Source: Roseiarcus sp963770275
GTDB taxonomy: Bacteria > Pseudomonadota > Alphaproteobacteria > Rhizobiales > Beijerinckiaceae
Direction of reading: 5' to 3'
Assembly (NCBI GenBank): GCA_963770275.1
Contig: CAVYPD010000060.1
Coordinates: 47,681-111,680 of the forward strand
DNA: 64,000 nucleotides
Both the position numbers and the translations under genes were made by a program. Below the pieces are notes generated by a model that was not told where the DNA came from, did no database searches, and was given only the letters and a program-made list of their open reading frames with translations. Of the stretch, positions 1 to 9,319 are shown piece by piece (the stretch's first letter is position 1; each line of letters begins with the position of its first letter).

Positions 1-40
1 CGCCGGTTTCGTCGGATTGGTCCTTGACCCTGTCGTCCAT
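1..40 (-). CDS. 5' end of an unidentified gene running out of the window
   Basis: An ATG on the minus strand at 40-38 follows a purine-rich GGGAGG ribosome-binding site about 8 bases upstream. The frame then stays open to the window edge, giving only about 13 residues (MDDRVKDQSDETG). That is too short to identify the protein. The start is supported only by the ribosome-binding site and spacing. Confidence 0.35.
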   Translation of the reverse strand, partial: MDDRVKDQSDETG

Positions 41-250
41 CGGGCCGACCTCCCTATCACTTATACAAAAGTCGTAAGCGAGCTGGCGCAGTCTTCTCAT
101 GCGTCCGTGCAATTGGCAATTGCGACGGATGGCGTTGCAGCCATGTCAATCCTGCATGAAGAGAGCGCATTGGCCGACGTTCGTCCGTCGCGATAGAATA
201 GCGATGGCGCGCTCCGCTAGCGGGCGTTTGAAGCGCTGAGGGAGCAGAAT

Positions 251-607
251 TTGGCTGGCCTTACGACCCATGTCCTCGACGTGAGCCGCGGCCGGCCGGC
301 GGACGGCGTCCGAGTGGAGCTTTACGAGTTGGCGGGCGGATCAGACCGCAAGCTCATCGCCGATGTCGTGACCAATGCCGACGGCCGCACCGACAAGCCG
401 CTGATGAGCGCCGACCAGGCGCGCGCCGGCCAGTTCGAGCTCATCTTCCATGCCGGGGACTATTTCCGCCGCCGGCGTGCGGAACTCGCCGACCCGCCGT
501 TCCTCGACATCATTCCGATCCGCTTCGGCGTCGCCGATCCCCAGGCGCACTATCACGTGCCCCTGCTCGTCTCGCCGTGGAGCTATTCGACCTATCGCGG
601 AAGCTGA
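251..607 (+). CDS. uraH: 5-hydroxyisourate hydrolase (transthyretin-like)
   Basis: The 118-residue product belongs to the transthyretin-related HIUases, which hydrolyse 5-hydroxyisourate to OHCU in uric acid breakdown in the cytoplasm. Visible signatures are the N-terminal LTTHVLDVSRGRPA segment with the catalytic His, the central FHAGDYF and DIIPIRF strands, the HYHVPLLVSPWSYSTYRG stretch, and the family-defining C-terminal YRGS. The length is normal for a bacterial HIUase. The start is TTG, placed 5 bases after a GGGAGCAG ribosome-binding site; no ATG fits the conserved N-terminus. It stands alone here: no OHCU decarboxylase or urate oxidase gene is adjacent. Confidence 0.93.
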   Translation: MAGLTTHVLDVSRGRPADGVRVELYELAGGSDRKLIADVVTNADGRTDKPLMSADQARAGQFELIFHAGDYFRRRRAELADPPFLDIIPIRFGVADPQAHYHVPLLVSPWSYSTYRGS

Positions 608-1082
608 GGGGCGCCGGCGCCTTCTCGGCGTAGGCCCGTCGCCTTGGAGCCGATCGGCCTAGTTTGGATTTTCTTGGTCCTCGCGCGGTTTCGGCTGCGA
701 GAACCCCCGCTAAGACGTGTTGGATTTCCTTGGATTTCCTTGGATTCTCTCGTCCGAATCGAGACTTATCAATGGGTTACGCGGGATAAATCGCGAAAAT
801 TTTTCTTCGCCGCTTTTTCCCCGGAGTTCGAAGCTCGGCAAGAGGACACCTGCCGTTTTGGCGCGCCGAGATTGTTCATGGAGCGCAGCTTAATCTGATT
901 TCTGATTTTCTGCAATGGCTTGTAACGACCTCCGCTCTTTCCGCTCGTGCGCGGACGCGCAGGAAACGGCTCGCTCCAGCGTCGTCTTGAGACCTCCAAG
1001 GCTTGGCTAACGTCCGTCAACAATTCCACAGGAGTTCTGTGCCCTTATCTGAGGCGAACTCCATCCGCGGCAGGTAGCGCAG
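608..1082. other. intergenic region between uraH and the MarR gene
   Basis: There is no convincing gene in these 475 bases. The composition is less GC-rich than the flanks. It contains the short tandem repeat at 720-747 and several other TGGATT/TGATTT-like words nearby. Confidence 0.6.
720..747 (+). repeat. 10-bp tandem repeat, about 2.7 units
   Basis: The unit TTGGATTTCC is repeated at 720, 730 and (partly) 740. A looser copy, TTGGATTTTC, lies at about 663. Its function is unknown, and it may be simple slippage. Confidence 0.6.
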
Positions 1083-1127
1083 GTGTTTTTTTGCACTGCA
1101 CTCTTGAATAAGCCTGCTCACTATATT

Positions 1128-1141
1128 ATAAGCATGCTTAT
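1128..1141. promoter_or_regulatory. Perfect 14-bp palindrome, probable MarR operator
   Basis: ATAAGCATGCTTAT is a perfect palindrome. It overlaps the candidate start codons of the MarR gene and follows a related half site, AATAAGCCTGCT, at 1108. A TTGAAT-like -35 at 1104 and TATAAG-like -10 at 1127 lie across it. MarR proteins usually autorepress through palindromes overlapping their own promoter, so this is the likely operator for the marR-emrAB operon. Binding is inferred from position and symmetry. Confidence 0.55.
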
Positions 1142-1616
1142 GTTATCTCTTGCTCACAAATGGACCGTATCCCCCGCCCGCGAGCTGGGTTTCGCACTCC
1201 ATGACGTCGCTCGCCTGCTCAGGACCTATTCCGACCAGCGCGCCCGCGAACTCGGCACGACCCGCGCGCAATGGGCGGTGCTCTCGCGCCTGCAGCGCTG
1301 CGAGGGCGCGAAGCAGAACGAACTGGCCGAGGCGCTCGACCTCGCGCCGATCACACTCGGGCGGCTGATCGACAAACTGACCGCCGCCGGCCTCGTCGAG
1401 CGTCGCGACGATGCGACCGACCGCCGCGCCAACCGTCTCTATCTCACTGAAAAGGCCGCGCCGGCTTTGAGGGATTTGGGGGCGCTCGCCGAGGACTTGA
1501 TGGGCCGTGCGCTGGCGGGTGTCGACAAATCGACCACGCGCGCCATGCACGACGGCCTCATGACCATGAAAGCCAATATCAAGAACGAATTGATTGCTGG
1601 AGCCGAATCCAAGTGA
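1134..1616 (+). CDS. MarR-family transcriptional regulator
   Basis: The product is a winged helix-turn-helix regulator of about 160 residues. After an N-terminal dimerisation helix, the stretch TRAQWAVLSRLQRCEGAKQN leads into the HTH (ELAEALDLAPITLGRLIDKL). The wing carries the typical LVERRDDATDRRAN pattern. The open frame extends upstream to 1083, but the palindrome at 1128-1141 and the family length favour ATG at 1134 or 1140. No clear Shine-Dalgarno precedes either, so the message may be leaderless. The stop overlaps the GTG of the downstream efflux gene (GTGA). This suggests a ligand-responsive repressor of the adjacent EmrAB-type pump. Confidence 0.9.
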   Translation: MLMLSLAHKWTVSPARELGFALHDVARLLRTYSDQRARELGTTRAQWAVLSRLQRCEGAKQNELAEALDLAPITLGRLIDKLTAAGLVERRDDATDRRANRLYLTEKAAPALRDLGALAEDLMGRALAGVDKSTTRAMHDGLMTMKANIKNELIAGAESK

Positions 1617-2981
1617 CCCAACCCAAGCCATCGTCCGCGCGCGATCCGGCGCAGGAGAACGATCCGCCCGCCGCGTCTCAACCGGCGCAGCCGCTGCCTT
1701 TCACGCCGTCGAAGGGAGCCGCCCCGCAGTCGGCTGCGCGCGAATCCGCGCCGCAAACGCCATCGGGGCAGCAGCCCTCACAGCCAATTCAGTTCACGCC
1801 GGCGCGAACGCCGGCGCCGAGCCCGCAAGCGCCGCAGGCGCCCGGAGCGCCACCCGCCGCGCAGACGCCAATCGTCGTCAAGCCGAAGCGCCGTATCAGC
1901 CGGTTCGTCATGCTCGTCGTCATTCCGCTCGTCGCGCTGGCGCTCGGTTTCAGCTGGTGGCTGAGCAGCGGCCGCTATGTCTCGACCGACAACGCCTATG
2001 TCGGCGCGAACAAGTCGCTCATCGCGCCGCAAGTCACCGGCTCGATCGCCGCCGTGCATGTTGTCGAGGGGCAGAAGGTCAAGGTCGGCGATCCGCTCTT
2101 CGACATCGATTCCAAGCCCTATGACATCGCCCTCGCCCTCGCGAAGGGCAAGCTGGAAGCGGCCAAGGTCGAATTCGCCAATCTCGGATCCGCCTATTCC
2201 AGCAACGTCGACCAGATCAAGATGGGCGAGGATGCGGTGAAGGTCCGTCAGGCCGACTTCGACCGCAAGAATGAACTCGCCATTTCGCGCTCAGGCACGA
2301 CCGCCGACCGCGACACGTCGATGGCCAATCTCATTCAGGCCAAGCAGATCCTCGAATTCGTCAAATGGCAGCAGGCGACGGTCAAGGTGAAGCTGAGCGG
2401 CGGCCCGAATACGACCATCGACCAGTTCCCCGACTATATGCAGGCGAAAGCCGCGGTCGACGACGCGGAGCGCAACCTGCGCAACACCAAGGTGCTTGCG
2501 CCGATCGACGGCGTTGCGACGCAGGTGCCGGAGATCGAGCTCGGGCGCGTGTCGGCGGCTGGACAGCCGATTTTCGCGGTCGTCGCGAATACTGGCCTCT
2601 GGGTCGACGCCAATCCGAAGGAATCGGACTTGACCTATGTCCATGTCGGCCTGCCTGCCACGGTCAGCGTCGACACGTTTCCGGACAAGGAATGGAAAGG
2701 GACGATCTGCTCGATCGCGCCCGGCACCGGCGCTCAGTTCGCGATCCTGCCGCCGCAGAACGCGAGCGGCAACTGGGTCAAGGTCGTCCAGCGCGTGCCG
2801 CTCCGCTTCTGCTTCGATCCGAAGGAGGACACGACGGGCCTGCGGGCCGGGCATGAGCACGTATCTGACCGTCGACACGGGACGGGTGCGCACGCTCGCG
2901 GGCACGCTTGAAGGGCTCAAGCAGTGGGTGGTCGGCTATGTCGACACCCTCATGGGAGCGCGGACAGCCGTCATCCGATGA
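1613..2981 (+). CDS. emrA: EmrA-type membrane fusion protein (HlyD family), frame broken near the 3' end
   Basis: This is the periplasmic adaptor of a tripartite drug efflux pump. It starts with a Pro/Ala-rich cytoplasmic segment of about 90 residues, then one transmembrane helix (FVMLVVIPLVALALGFSWWL). A biotinyl-lipoyl half motif follows (STDNAYVGANKSLIAPQVTG), then a coiled-coil hairpin and a beta-barrel domain (ATQVPEIELGRVSAAGQPIF). The start is GTG, overlapping the marR stop. Near 2850 one extra base shifts the frame: the expected end (LRAGMSTYLTVDTG onward, stop at 2979-2981) lies in the neighbouring frame and overlaps the emrB ATG. Read straight, the protein would end in unrelated sequence at 2911. 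An indel error is the simplest explanation. Confidence 0.9.
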
Positions 2982-4547
2982 ACGCCCAAGCGCCCGCTCC
3001 GCCGCTCTACGAGACGATCTCGCCGACGCTCAAGTGGCTGCTGACCGTCTGCATCATGATGGCGACCATCATGCAGGCGCTCGACACCACGATCGCCAAC
3101 GTCGCCCTGCCCTACATGCAGGGTTCGCTGGCGACGACGCAGGATCAGATCAACTGGGTGCTGACGTCCTACATCGTCGCCGCCGCGATCATGACCTCGC
3201 CGCTCGGCTGGATGGCGACGCGCTTCGGCCGCAAGAAGCTCTTCATCGTCTGCACGGCCGGGTTCACGGTCGCGTCGATGCTGTGCGGCGTTGCGCTGTC
3301 GATCGAGCAGATGGTCGCCTACCGGCTGTTGCAGGGCGTGTTCGGCGCGGCGCTCGTGCCGTTGAGCCAGGCGGTGATGCTCGACATTTTCCCGCCCGCC
3401 AAGCGCGGCTCGGCGATGGCGATCTGGGGCATGGGCGTCATGCTCGGCCCGATCATGGGCCCGACGCTCGGCGGCTGGCTCACCAACTCGTATTCGTGGC
3501 GCTGGGTGTTCTTCGTCAATCTGCCGTTCGGCATCCTCACCACCGCCGGCCTTTGGGTCTTCATGAGCGAGACGCCGACGCGGCGCGACGTGCCGTTCTC
3601 CTGGTTCGGCTTCTTGAGCCTGTCGCTCGGCATCGGCTCGTTGCAGATGATGCTCGACCGCGGCGAGCAGCTCGGCTGGTTCGAATCGCCTGAAATCTGG
3701 ATTGAGATGATCCTCGCGATCATCGGCTTCTACTTCTTCCTCGCCGACTGCCTGACGTCCGCGCGGCCGTTCATCAGCGTGCGCATCTTCAAGGACTGGA
3801 ATTTCTCGATCGCGCTCGTCTTCATGTTCCTGGTCGGCATCATGCTGCTTGCGAGCATGGCGCTGGTGACGCCGTTCATTCAGAACCTGCTCAATTACCC
3901 GGTGTTCTCGAGCGGCGTTCTGCTCGGCACGCGCGGCATCGGCACATTCGTGGGGATGTTCGTGGTCGGCAGGCTGAGCGGCAGGATCGATAACTCGGAT
4001 CATGATCCTCATCGGCCTCGTGCTCTCTTCTGTGTCGCTCTACCTCATGGTCGGTTGGAACCTCGACGTTTCAGCCAGGACGATCGTGATCAATTCGGTC
4101 GCCCAAGGGTTGGGCCTCGGCTTCATCTTCGTGCCTCTCAACACGATCGCCTTCGCAAGCCTGCCGGGCGAATTGCGCACGGAGGGCGCCGCGCTCTGGA
4201 CGCTCATCCGCAACATCGGCTCGTCGGTCGGCATCTCGGTGGTCATCGCGCGCCTGACCAGCATGACGACCATGTTCCACAGCCAGCTCGTCGAGCACGC
4301 GACGCCGTTCAACGACGCGCTGAGACTGCCGAACGCTTCGATGGTCTGGGGCCACGGCCTCCCGAGCATGGCGATGCTCGAAGGGATGATCACCCAGCAA
4401 GCGGCGATCATGGCCTATTCCAACAGCTTCCTGTTCATGACCTTCGTCGCGCTCTGCGCCTTCCCGCTGCTTGCGCTCATCCGCTCGACAAAGTCTGCGG
4501 CGCCCGTTTCGCGCGAAGAGGCGGCGGCCCATGCGGTGATGGACTAA
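2978..4547 (+). CDS. emrB: EmrB-type DHA2 MFS drug exporter, one frameshift
   Basis: This is the inner-membrane proton-driven exporter partner of EmrA, of the 14-helix DHA2 family and about 523 residues. Motif D1-like LDTTIANVALPYMQGSL occurs in helix 1, motif A-like GWMATRFGRKKLFI follows helix 2, and motif C-like GVMLGPIMGPTLGGWL lies in helix 5. The ATG overlaps the emrA stop (ATGA). At about 3988 the frame changes: the first part ends in VGRLSGRID and the continuation MILIGLVLSSVSLYLMVGW is in another frame. The span is one base longer than a multiple of three, so a one-base insertion explains it. The adjacent MarR gene suggests induction by toxic compounds. Confidence 0.9.
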
Positions 4548-4585
4548 CCCAACCTGACCTTGCGACGCTCAGCGCGGCTCGCAGG

Positions 4586-5679
4586 CTACGCCGGCCGCGC
4601 GATCTCAAGCACCAGGTCGGCGAGCCGCTCTGCGGCGTCCGGCGACGCCGATCGATTTCGCAGCCGTCGCCGCCGCCTGGAGATTGGCCGGCGCGGCGAG
4701 CGCGTCGCGTAAGATTGCGGCCAATCGCTCGGGCGTGAACTCGGTCTGCGGCACGACCGTCGCGCCGCCGACCTTGGCGAGCGCCGCTGCATTCGCCGCC
4801 TGATCCTGATCGAGCGCGTGCGGGAACGGCACGAGGACAGACGCGCGCCCGATGACCGCGAGCTCCGAGACGGTCGAAGCGCCGGCGCGGCCGATGATGA
4901 GATGGGCGGCGGCGATCCGCGCCGGCAAGTCCGGGAAAAATTCCGCGATCTCGACCGGAAAGTTCATTCGCGCGCACGCCGCCGCAACGCGCGCGCTATC
5001 CTCGCCGCGCGCCTGCTGGGTGAGGCGGATCCGTTGCCGCTCGTCCGGGTTCAGAAGCGCGAGCGCCGCAGGCACGACATCGGACATGACGCGGGCCCCC
5101 TGCGAGCCGCCGGTCACCAGAAGGTTCAGGCGCTGCCCGATAGGTTCGGGATAGGGAATCGCGGCGGCGGCGATGACCGACGGGCGAACTGGATTGCCGG
5201 TCACGCGGGTCTTGGCCTGGATCGACGCCCTTCAGGCCTGGAAAGCCGCAAGCGATCGCGTTGACGCGCGGGCTCAAGAAACGATTGGCGCGTCCCATCA
5301 CCGCATTCTGCTCATGCAGGACGGTCGGAATCCTGAGGAGCCAGGCGGCGAGAAGCGGCGGCACGGTCGGATATCCGCCAAAGCCAACGACGACGCGCGG
5401 CTTGATGCGACTGAGCTTGACGGCGGCGGCCGCGAGGCCTGCGCCTAGAGTGAGCGAAGCGCGCGCCTTGGCGAGCGCGCCGGCCTCCGTCGTTGTCGCC
5501 GAGGGGAAGGCGTGAATCGCGCGGGCGGGAAAATCGCCGCCGAATTTGAGCGCCCGGCTGTCGGTCGCGAGCTCCACTTCGGCGCCCCGCTTGGCAAGGG
5601 CGGAAGCCAGCGCCGCCGCGGGAAAGAGATGTCCGCCCGTGCCGCCCGCCGCGAGCAGAATCGAGCGCGCCGAACTCAT
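4586..5679 (-). CDS. murG: UDP-GlcNAc:lipid I N-acetylglucosaminyltransferase, two frameshifts
   Basis: MurG makes lipid II at the cytoplasmic face of the membrane. The N-terminal GT-B glycine loop AAGGTGGHLFPAAALA, then VVVGFGGYPTVPP and HEQNAVMGRANRF, lie in the first frame. After a frame change near 5220 come TGNPVRPSV, LLVTGGSQGARV and the donor-binding HLIIGRAGASTVSEL plus DQDQAANAAAL. A second change near 4650 leads to the end PDAAERLADLVLEIARPA. All family blocks are present in the right order, so the gene is probably intact in the cell. ATG overlaps the ftsW stop (ATGA). It is the last gene of the dcw run here and converges with emrB; ftsQ/murC/ddl are not in the window. Confidence 0.92.
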
Positions 5680-6818
5680 CCCTCCGTCGCCGCGGGATGG
5701 TCGAGATCGGCGGCCGGTCGTTTGCGCGTCATCGCGATGAGGAAGCCCATGCCGAGGCCGAGCGCGAGCAGAGACGAGCCGCCGTAGGAGATGAACGGCA
5801 AGGTCATGCCCTTGGCCGGCATGGCGCGCAGATTGACCGCCATGTTGATCCAGCTCTGCACGCCGAACATGACGGTCAGCCCAGCGGCCGCGAGGCGGCA
5901 GAACGGGTCCGGGTTGCGCGCGGCGAGCGTCAGCGCGCGCAGGACGATGAAGGCGAAGAAGGCGATCAGCGCCATGCAGGCGATCATGCCGAATTCTTCG
6001 CCGGTCACGGCGAAGACGAAGTCGGTGTGCGCGTCGGGCAGGATTCGCTTGTAGACACCCTCGCCCGGGCCCCGCCCAAGCCAGCCGCCGGAGAGAATGC
6101 TCTGCAACGCGGTGTCGACCTGAAACGTGTCGACCATGCCGCCGGTCGAGTCCGGATCGAGAAAGCGCAGAACGCGCTCGTGCACGTGCGGCGACAGTTT
6201 GAAAACGGCGAAGCCGCCGGCCATGCCCATGCCGCCGACGGCGACCACCCAGAACCAATGCAGACCGGCCAGGAAGAAGAGCGCCGTCCAGACGACCGCG
6301 ACCAGCATCGTCTGACCGAAGTCCGGCTCGAGGATGAGCGGCACGATGGCGATCGGCAGCAGCAGGAAGGACAGAAGCTTCGCCGGAATCGCAGTCGGCC
6401 CGGTCCGCCCGCCTTCGGTGAAAGCCCAGGCGGCGAGAACGACGAACGCCGGCTTGATGAACTCCGAGGGTTGCAGGCCGAAGATCCAGCGCCTCGCCCC
6501 TTTGACCTCCGCGCCGAACATGAGCGCGAGAATGATGAGCGCGAACGACACGGCGAACGTCAGCAACGCCGCGCGCCGCACATGCCGCGGCGAGAGAAAC
6601 GAGGTTGCGATCATCAGCGCCGCCGTCGGGAGCAGCATCAAGGCCTGGCGGTTGACGAAGTGGAAGGTCGAGAGATTGAGCCGCTCCGCGACCGCCGGAC
6701 TTGCCGCCAGCGCCATCACGAGGCCGATCACCATCAGCGCGACGAACGACCCGATCAGCCACCGGTCGGCGGTGCGCATCCAATCGGCGACGGGGCCGCG
6801 TTCCACTCTCGAAACCAT
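5676..6818 (-). CDS. ftsW: Septal peptidoglycan polymerase of the SEDS family
   Basis: This is a 380-residue multipass protein that polymerises lipid II at the division septum together with the class B PBP FtsI. About ten hydrophobic segments are visible. SEDS signatures include GARRWIFGLQPSEFIKPAFV, LEPDFGQTMLV, the HTDFVFAVTGEEFGM loop and the C-terminal GMTLPFISYGGSSLLALGLG. The ATG is placed 8 bases after GGGGAG. Upstream, the murD frame runs into ftsW without a stop, because the expected murD TAG at 6824 is in another frame. The stop overlaps the murG ATG. Confidence 0.94.
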   Translation of the reverse strand: MVSRVERGPVADWMRTADRWLIGSFVALMVIGLVMALAASPAVAERLNLSTFHFVNRQALMLLPTAALMIATSFLSPRHVRRAALLTFAVSFALIILALMFGAEVKGARRWIFGLQPSEFIKPAFVVLAAWAFTEGGRTGPTAIPAKLLSFLLLPIAIVPLILEPDFGQTMLVAVVWTALFFLAGLHWFWVVAVGGMGMAGGFAVFKLSPHVHERVLRFLDPDSTGGMVDTFQVDTALQSILSGGWLGRGPGEGVYKRILPDAHTDFVFAVTGEEFGMIACMALIAFFAFIVLRALTLAARNPDPFCRLAAAGLTVMFGVQSWINMAVNLRAMPAKGMTLPFISYGGSSLLALGLGMGFLIAMTRKRPAADLDHPAATEG

Positions 6819-6823
6819 GCGCT

Positions 6824-8240
6824 CTATCTCCCCGTTTGCGCGCGCGTTCCGCGCCGCCGCGCGCTGCTCAAGCCATTTGGCGACGTGCGCCCGAAAAGCG
6901 TCGCCGCGCGCCTCGAAATTCGCGAACTGATCGAACGACGCGCAGGCCGGCGAAAGCAGCACGACGGGCTCGCGCGCCTGCGACTGCGCCGCATCCTCCG
7001 CCGCCGCCTCAACGGCCGCGTCCAAGGTCCCGTAGCGCTCGAAGGGAACAGCGCCGGCGAGCGTGCGCGCGAATTCATCGCTCGCCTCGCCGATCAGATA
7101 GGCCTTGGCGACGCGCGGAAAAAGCGGCCGCAGCGGCTCGACGCCGCCCGCCTTCGGCCTGCCGCCGAGAATCCAATGAATATCGTGGAACGACAGCAGC
7201 GCCTTCTCGGCGGCGTCGGCGTTGGTCGCTTTCGAATCGTTGATGAACAGCACCCGGCCAAGCCGGCCGACCTCTTCCATGCGATGCGCAAGGCCGGGAA
7301 ACGTCTCGAACGCGCGCGCGATGCGATCGCGCTCGACGCCGAGCGCCCTCGCGGCGGCGTAGGCGAACGCCGCGTTCTGGCCGTTGTGAGCGCCGCGAAG
7401 CGCCCGGCGCCGCGCAAGATCGGCCGCAGGCGCGGCTTCTCCTCGCGCCATCACGCGATGCTCGCTGACCCAAACATCGGCGAGCGGCGACTCCACGCCC
7501 GAGACAGCAAGGGCGCGCGGCGCGCCGGCGCGCGCCTTCAACCGCGCATAGATGTCCCGGCAGGGCTCATCGTCGACGCCGACCAGCGCGATCTCGGCCT
7601 GCGCGACCAGCCGCTCCTTGATCGCGGCGTAGCGCGCGAGATCGCCATGCCGGTCGAGATGGTCGGGCGTGATGTTGATCAGGAGGCCGACGCTGGGGCT
7701 AAGCGAGGGCGCAAGATCGATCTGATAGGACGAACATTCGACGACATGCGTGCGTCCGGCGGCGGGCGGCGGCAGATCGAGGACCGGCACGCCGATGTTG
7801 CCGCCCATCGCGACTTCGCGCCCGGCCTCCTTGAGCACATGGGCGATCAGCGCCGTGGTCGTCGATTTGCCATTGGTGCCGGTGATCGCGACAAACGGCG
7901 CGTCCGGCGCCCTGACGCCGCGCTCGCGGACAAAGAGCTCGATGTCGCCGATGATTGGAACCCCCGCCTCGTCCGCGAGGTTCACGGTCCAATGCGGCTT
8001 CGGATGGGTCAGCGGCACGCCGGGCGCGAGCACGAACACCCGAAAATCGCGCCAGTCGGCTTGAGCGAGATCGACCAGCGCGATGCCCGCGGCTTCGGCG
8101 CGCTCCCGAGCGGCCGGGCTGTCGTCCCAGGCGGCCACCTCGGCGCCGCCGGCGACAAGCGCACGCGCCGTCGACAGCCCCGAGCCGCCAAGGCCGAAGA
8201 GAGCGACGCTCTGCCCGCGCAGGGTCTCGACCGGCGTCAT
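6824..8240 (-). CDS. murD: UDP-MurNAc-L-alanine:D-glutamate ligase; expected stop out of frame
   Basis: MurD adds D-Glu to UDP-MurNAc-L-Ala in the cytoplasm. Visible features are the N-terminal Rossmann-like SVALFGLGGSGLSTARAL, the ATP loop AITGTNGKSTTTALI, NITPDHLDRHGDLARY, and the C-terminal ligase block FINDSKATNADAAEKAL with ILGGRPKAGG. The start ATG lies three bases past the mraY stop. The frame stays open past the expected end and straight into ftsW. In the next frame a TAG at 6826-6824 lies just before the ftsW ATG and would give a normal length. A one-base indel in the last 20 codons is likelier than a true MurD-FtsW fusion. Confidence 0.92.
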
Positions 8241-8242
8241 CG

Positions 8243-9316
8243 TCACCTCAGTTTCAGCGAGGCGAGGCCGACCATCGCGAGCACGAAGGCGATGATCCAG
8301 AAGCGCATGACGATCTGCGGCTCCGACCAGCCGAGCTGCTCGAAATGATGATGAATGGGCGCCATGCGGAACACCCGCCTGCCGGTGAGCTTGAACGAGA
8401 CCACCTGCACGACGACCGACGCCGCCTCCATCACGAACAGCCCGCCGATCACGGCCAGCACGACCTCGTGCTTGATCGCGACAGCGGTCGTGCCGAGCAG
8501 TCCGCCGAGCGCCAGCGACCCCGTGTCGCCCATGAAGATCTGGGCTGGGGGCGCGTTGAACCACAGGAAGCCGACCCCCGCGCCGATCAACGCGCCGCTG
8601 ACCACCATGAGATCGCCGGCAAAAGGCACATGATTGATCAGAAGGTAGTGCGAGTAGACATAGTTGCCGGCGATATAGGCGATGAGCCCGAGCGTCGCGG
8701 CGGCGATCATCACCGGCACGATCGCGAGCCCGTCGAGCCCGTCGGTCAGGTTGACCGCATTGCCGAAAGCGACAATGACGAACGGGCCGAACAGCAGGAA
8801 CGCCCAGCCGAAATCGAACACGAAGCCGCTCACGAACGGCACCGCGAGTCCGGTCGCGCCATTGGCGCCGACGCGCATCAGCGCATAGCAGGCGAGCGCG
8901 GCGATGACATATTCGCCGAACAGGCGCGCGCGACCCGAGAAGCCGCGCTCCGACTGCTTCGTCACTTTCAGATAGTCGTCGTAGAAGCCGATCACGGCGA
9001 AGCCCGCGGTGACGAACAGAACGATCCACACATACGGGCTTTCGAGATTGGCCCACAGCAAGGCCGAGACAAAGAGCCCGAACAGGATCATGAGGCCGCC
9101 CATGGTCGGCGTGCCCTTCTTGCTGAGAAGATGCGACGCCGGTCCATCGGCGCGGATCGGCTGCCCCTTGCCCTGTTTCAGACGCAACGCGGAGATGATC
9201 GTCGGACCGAAGAAGAAGACGAGAAAAAGCCCGGTGGCCGCGGCGCCCAGCGTGCGGAACGTGAGATATCGGAACAGGTGGAAGGCGCCTGGAAGCTCCG
9301 CGAGCCAGGTCAGCAT
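8243..9316 (-). CDS. mraY: Phospho-MurNAc-pentapeptide transferase
   Basis: This integral membrane enzyme makes lipid I from UDP-MurNAc-pentapeptide and undecaprenyl phosphate. It is 357 residues with about ten membrane segments. Family blocks are intact in one frame: KKGTPTMGGLMIL, FYDDYLKVTKQSERGFSG with the catalytic aspartates, FGNAVNLTDGLDGLAI, the cytoplasmic loop NAPPAQIFMGDTGSLALGG, and the HHH motif in APIHHHFEQLGWSEPQIVMR. It is one of the few dcw genes here without a frame break. A GGGAGG site precedes the ATG, and the stop is 2 bases from the murD ATG. Confidence 0.96.
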   Translation of the reverse strand: MLTWLAELPGAFHLFRYLTFRTLGAAATGLFLVFFFGPTIISALRLKQGKGQPIRADGPASHLLSKKGTPTMGGLMILFGLFVSALLWANLESPYVWIVLFVTAGFAVIGFYDDYLKVTKQSERGFSGRARLFGEYVIAALACYALMRVGANGATGLAVPFVSGFVFDFGWAFLLFGPFVIVAFGNAVNLTDGLDGLAIVPVMIAAATLGLIAYIAGNYVYSHYLLINHVPFAGDLMVVSGALIGAGVGFLWFNAPPAQIFMGDTGSLALGGLLGTTAVAIKHEVVLAVIGGLFVMEAASVVVQVVSFKLTGRRVFRMAPIHHHFEQLGWSEPQIVMRFWIIAFVLAMVGLASLKLR

Positions 9317-9319
9317 GTC

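Noticed and set aside
2908..3693. A 261-codon plus-strand frame inside emrB
   Set aside because: Out-of-frame shadow of the transporter, Arg/Asp/His-rich.
5697..8348. An 883-codon open frame on the plus strand opposite ftsW and murD
   Set aside because: It is antisense to clearly conserved genes, is Arg/Glu/His-rich as expected of mirror frames in GC-rich DNA, and shows no domain.
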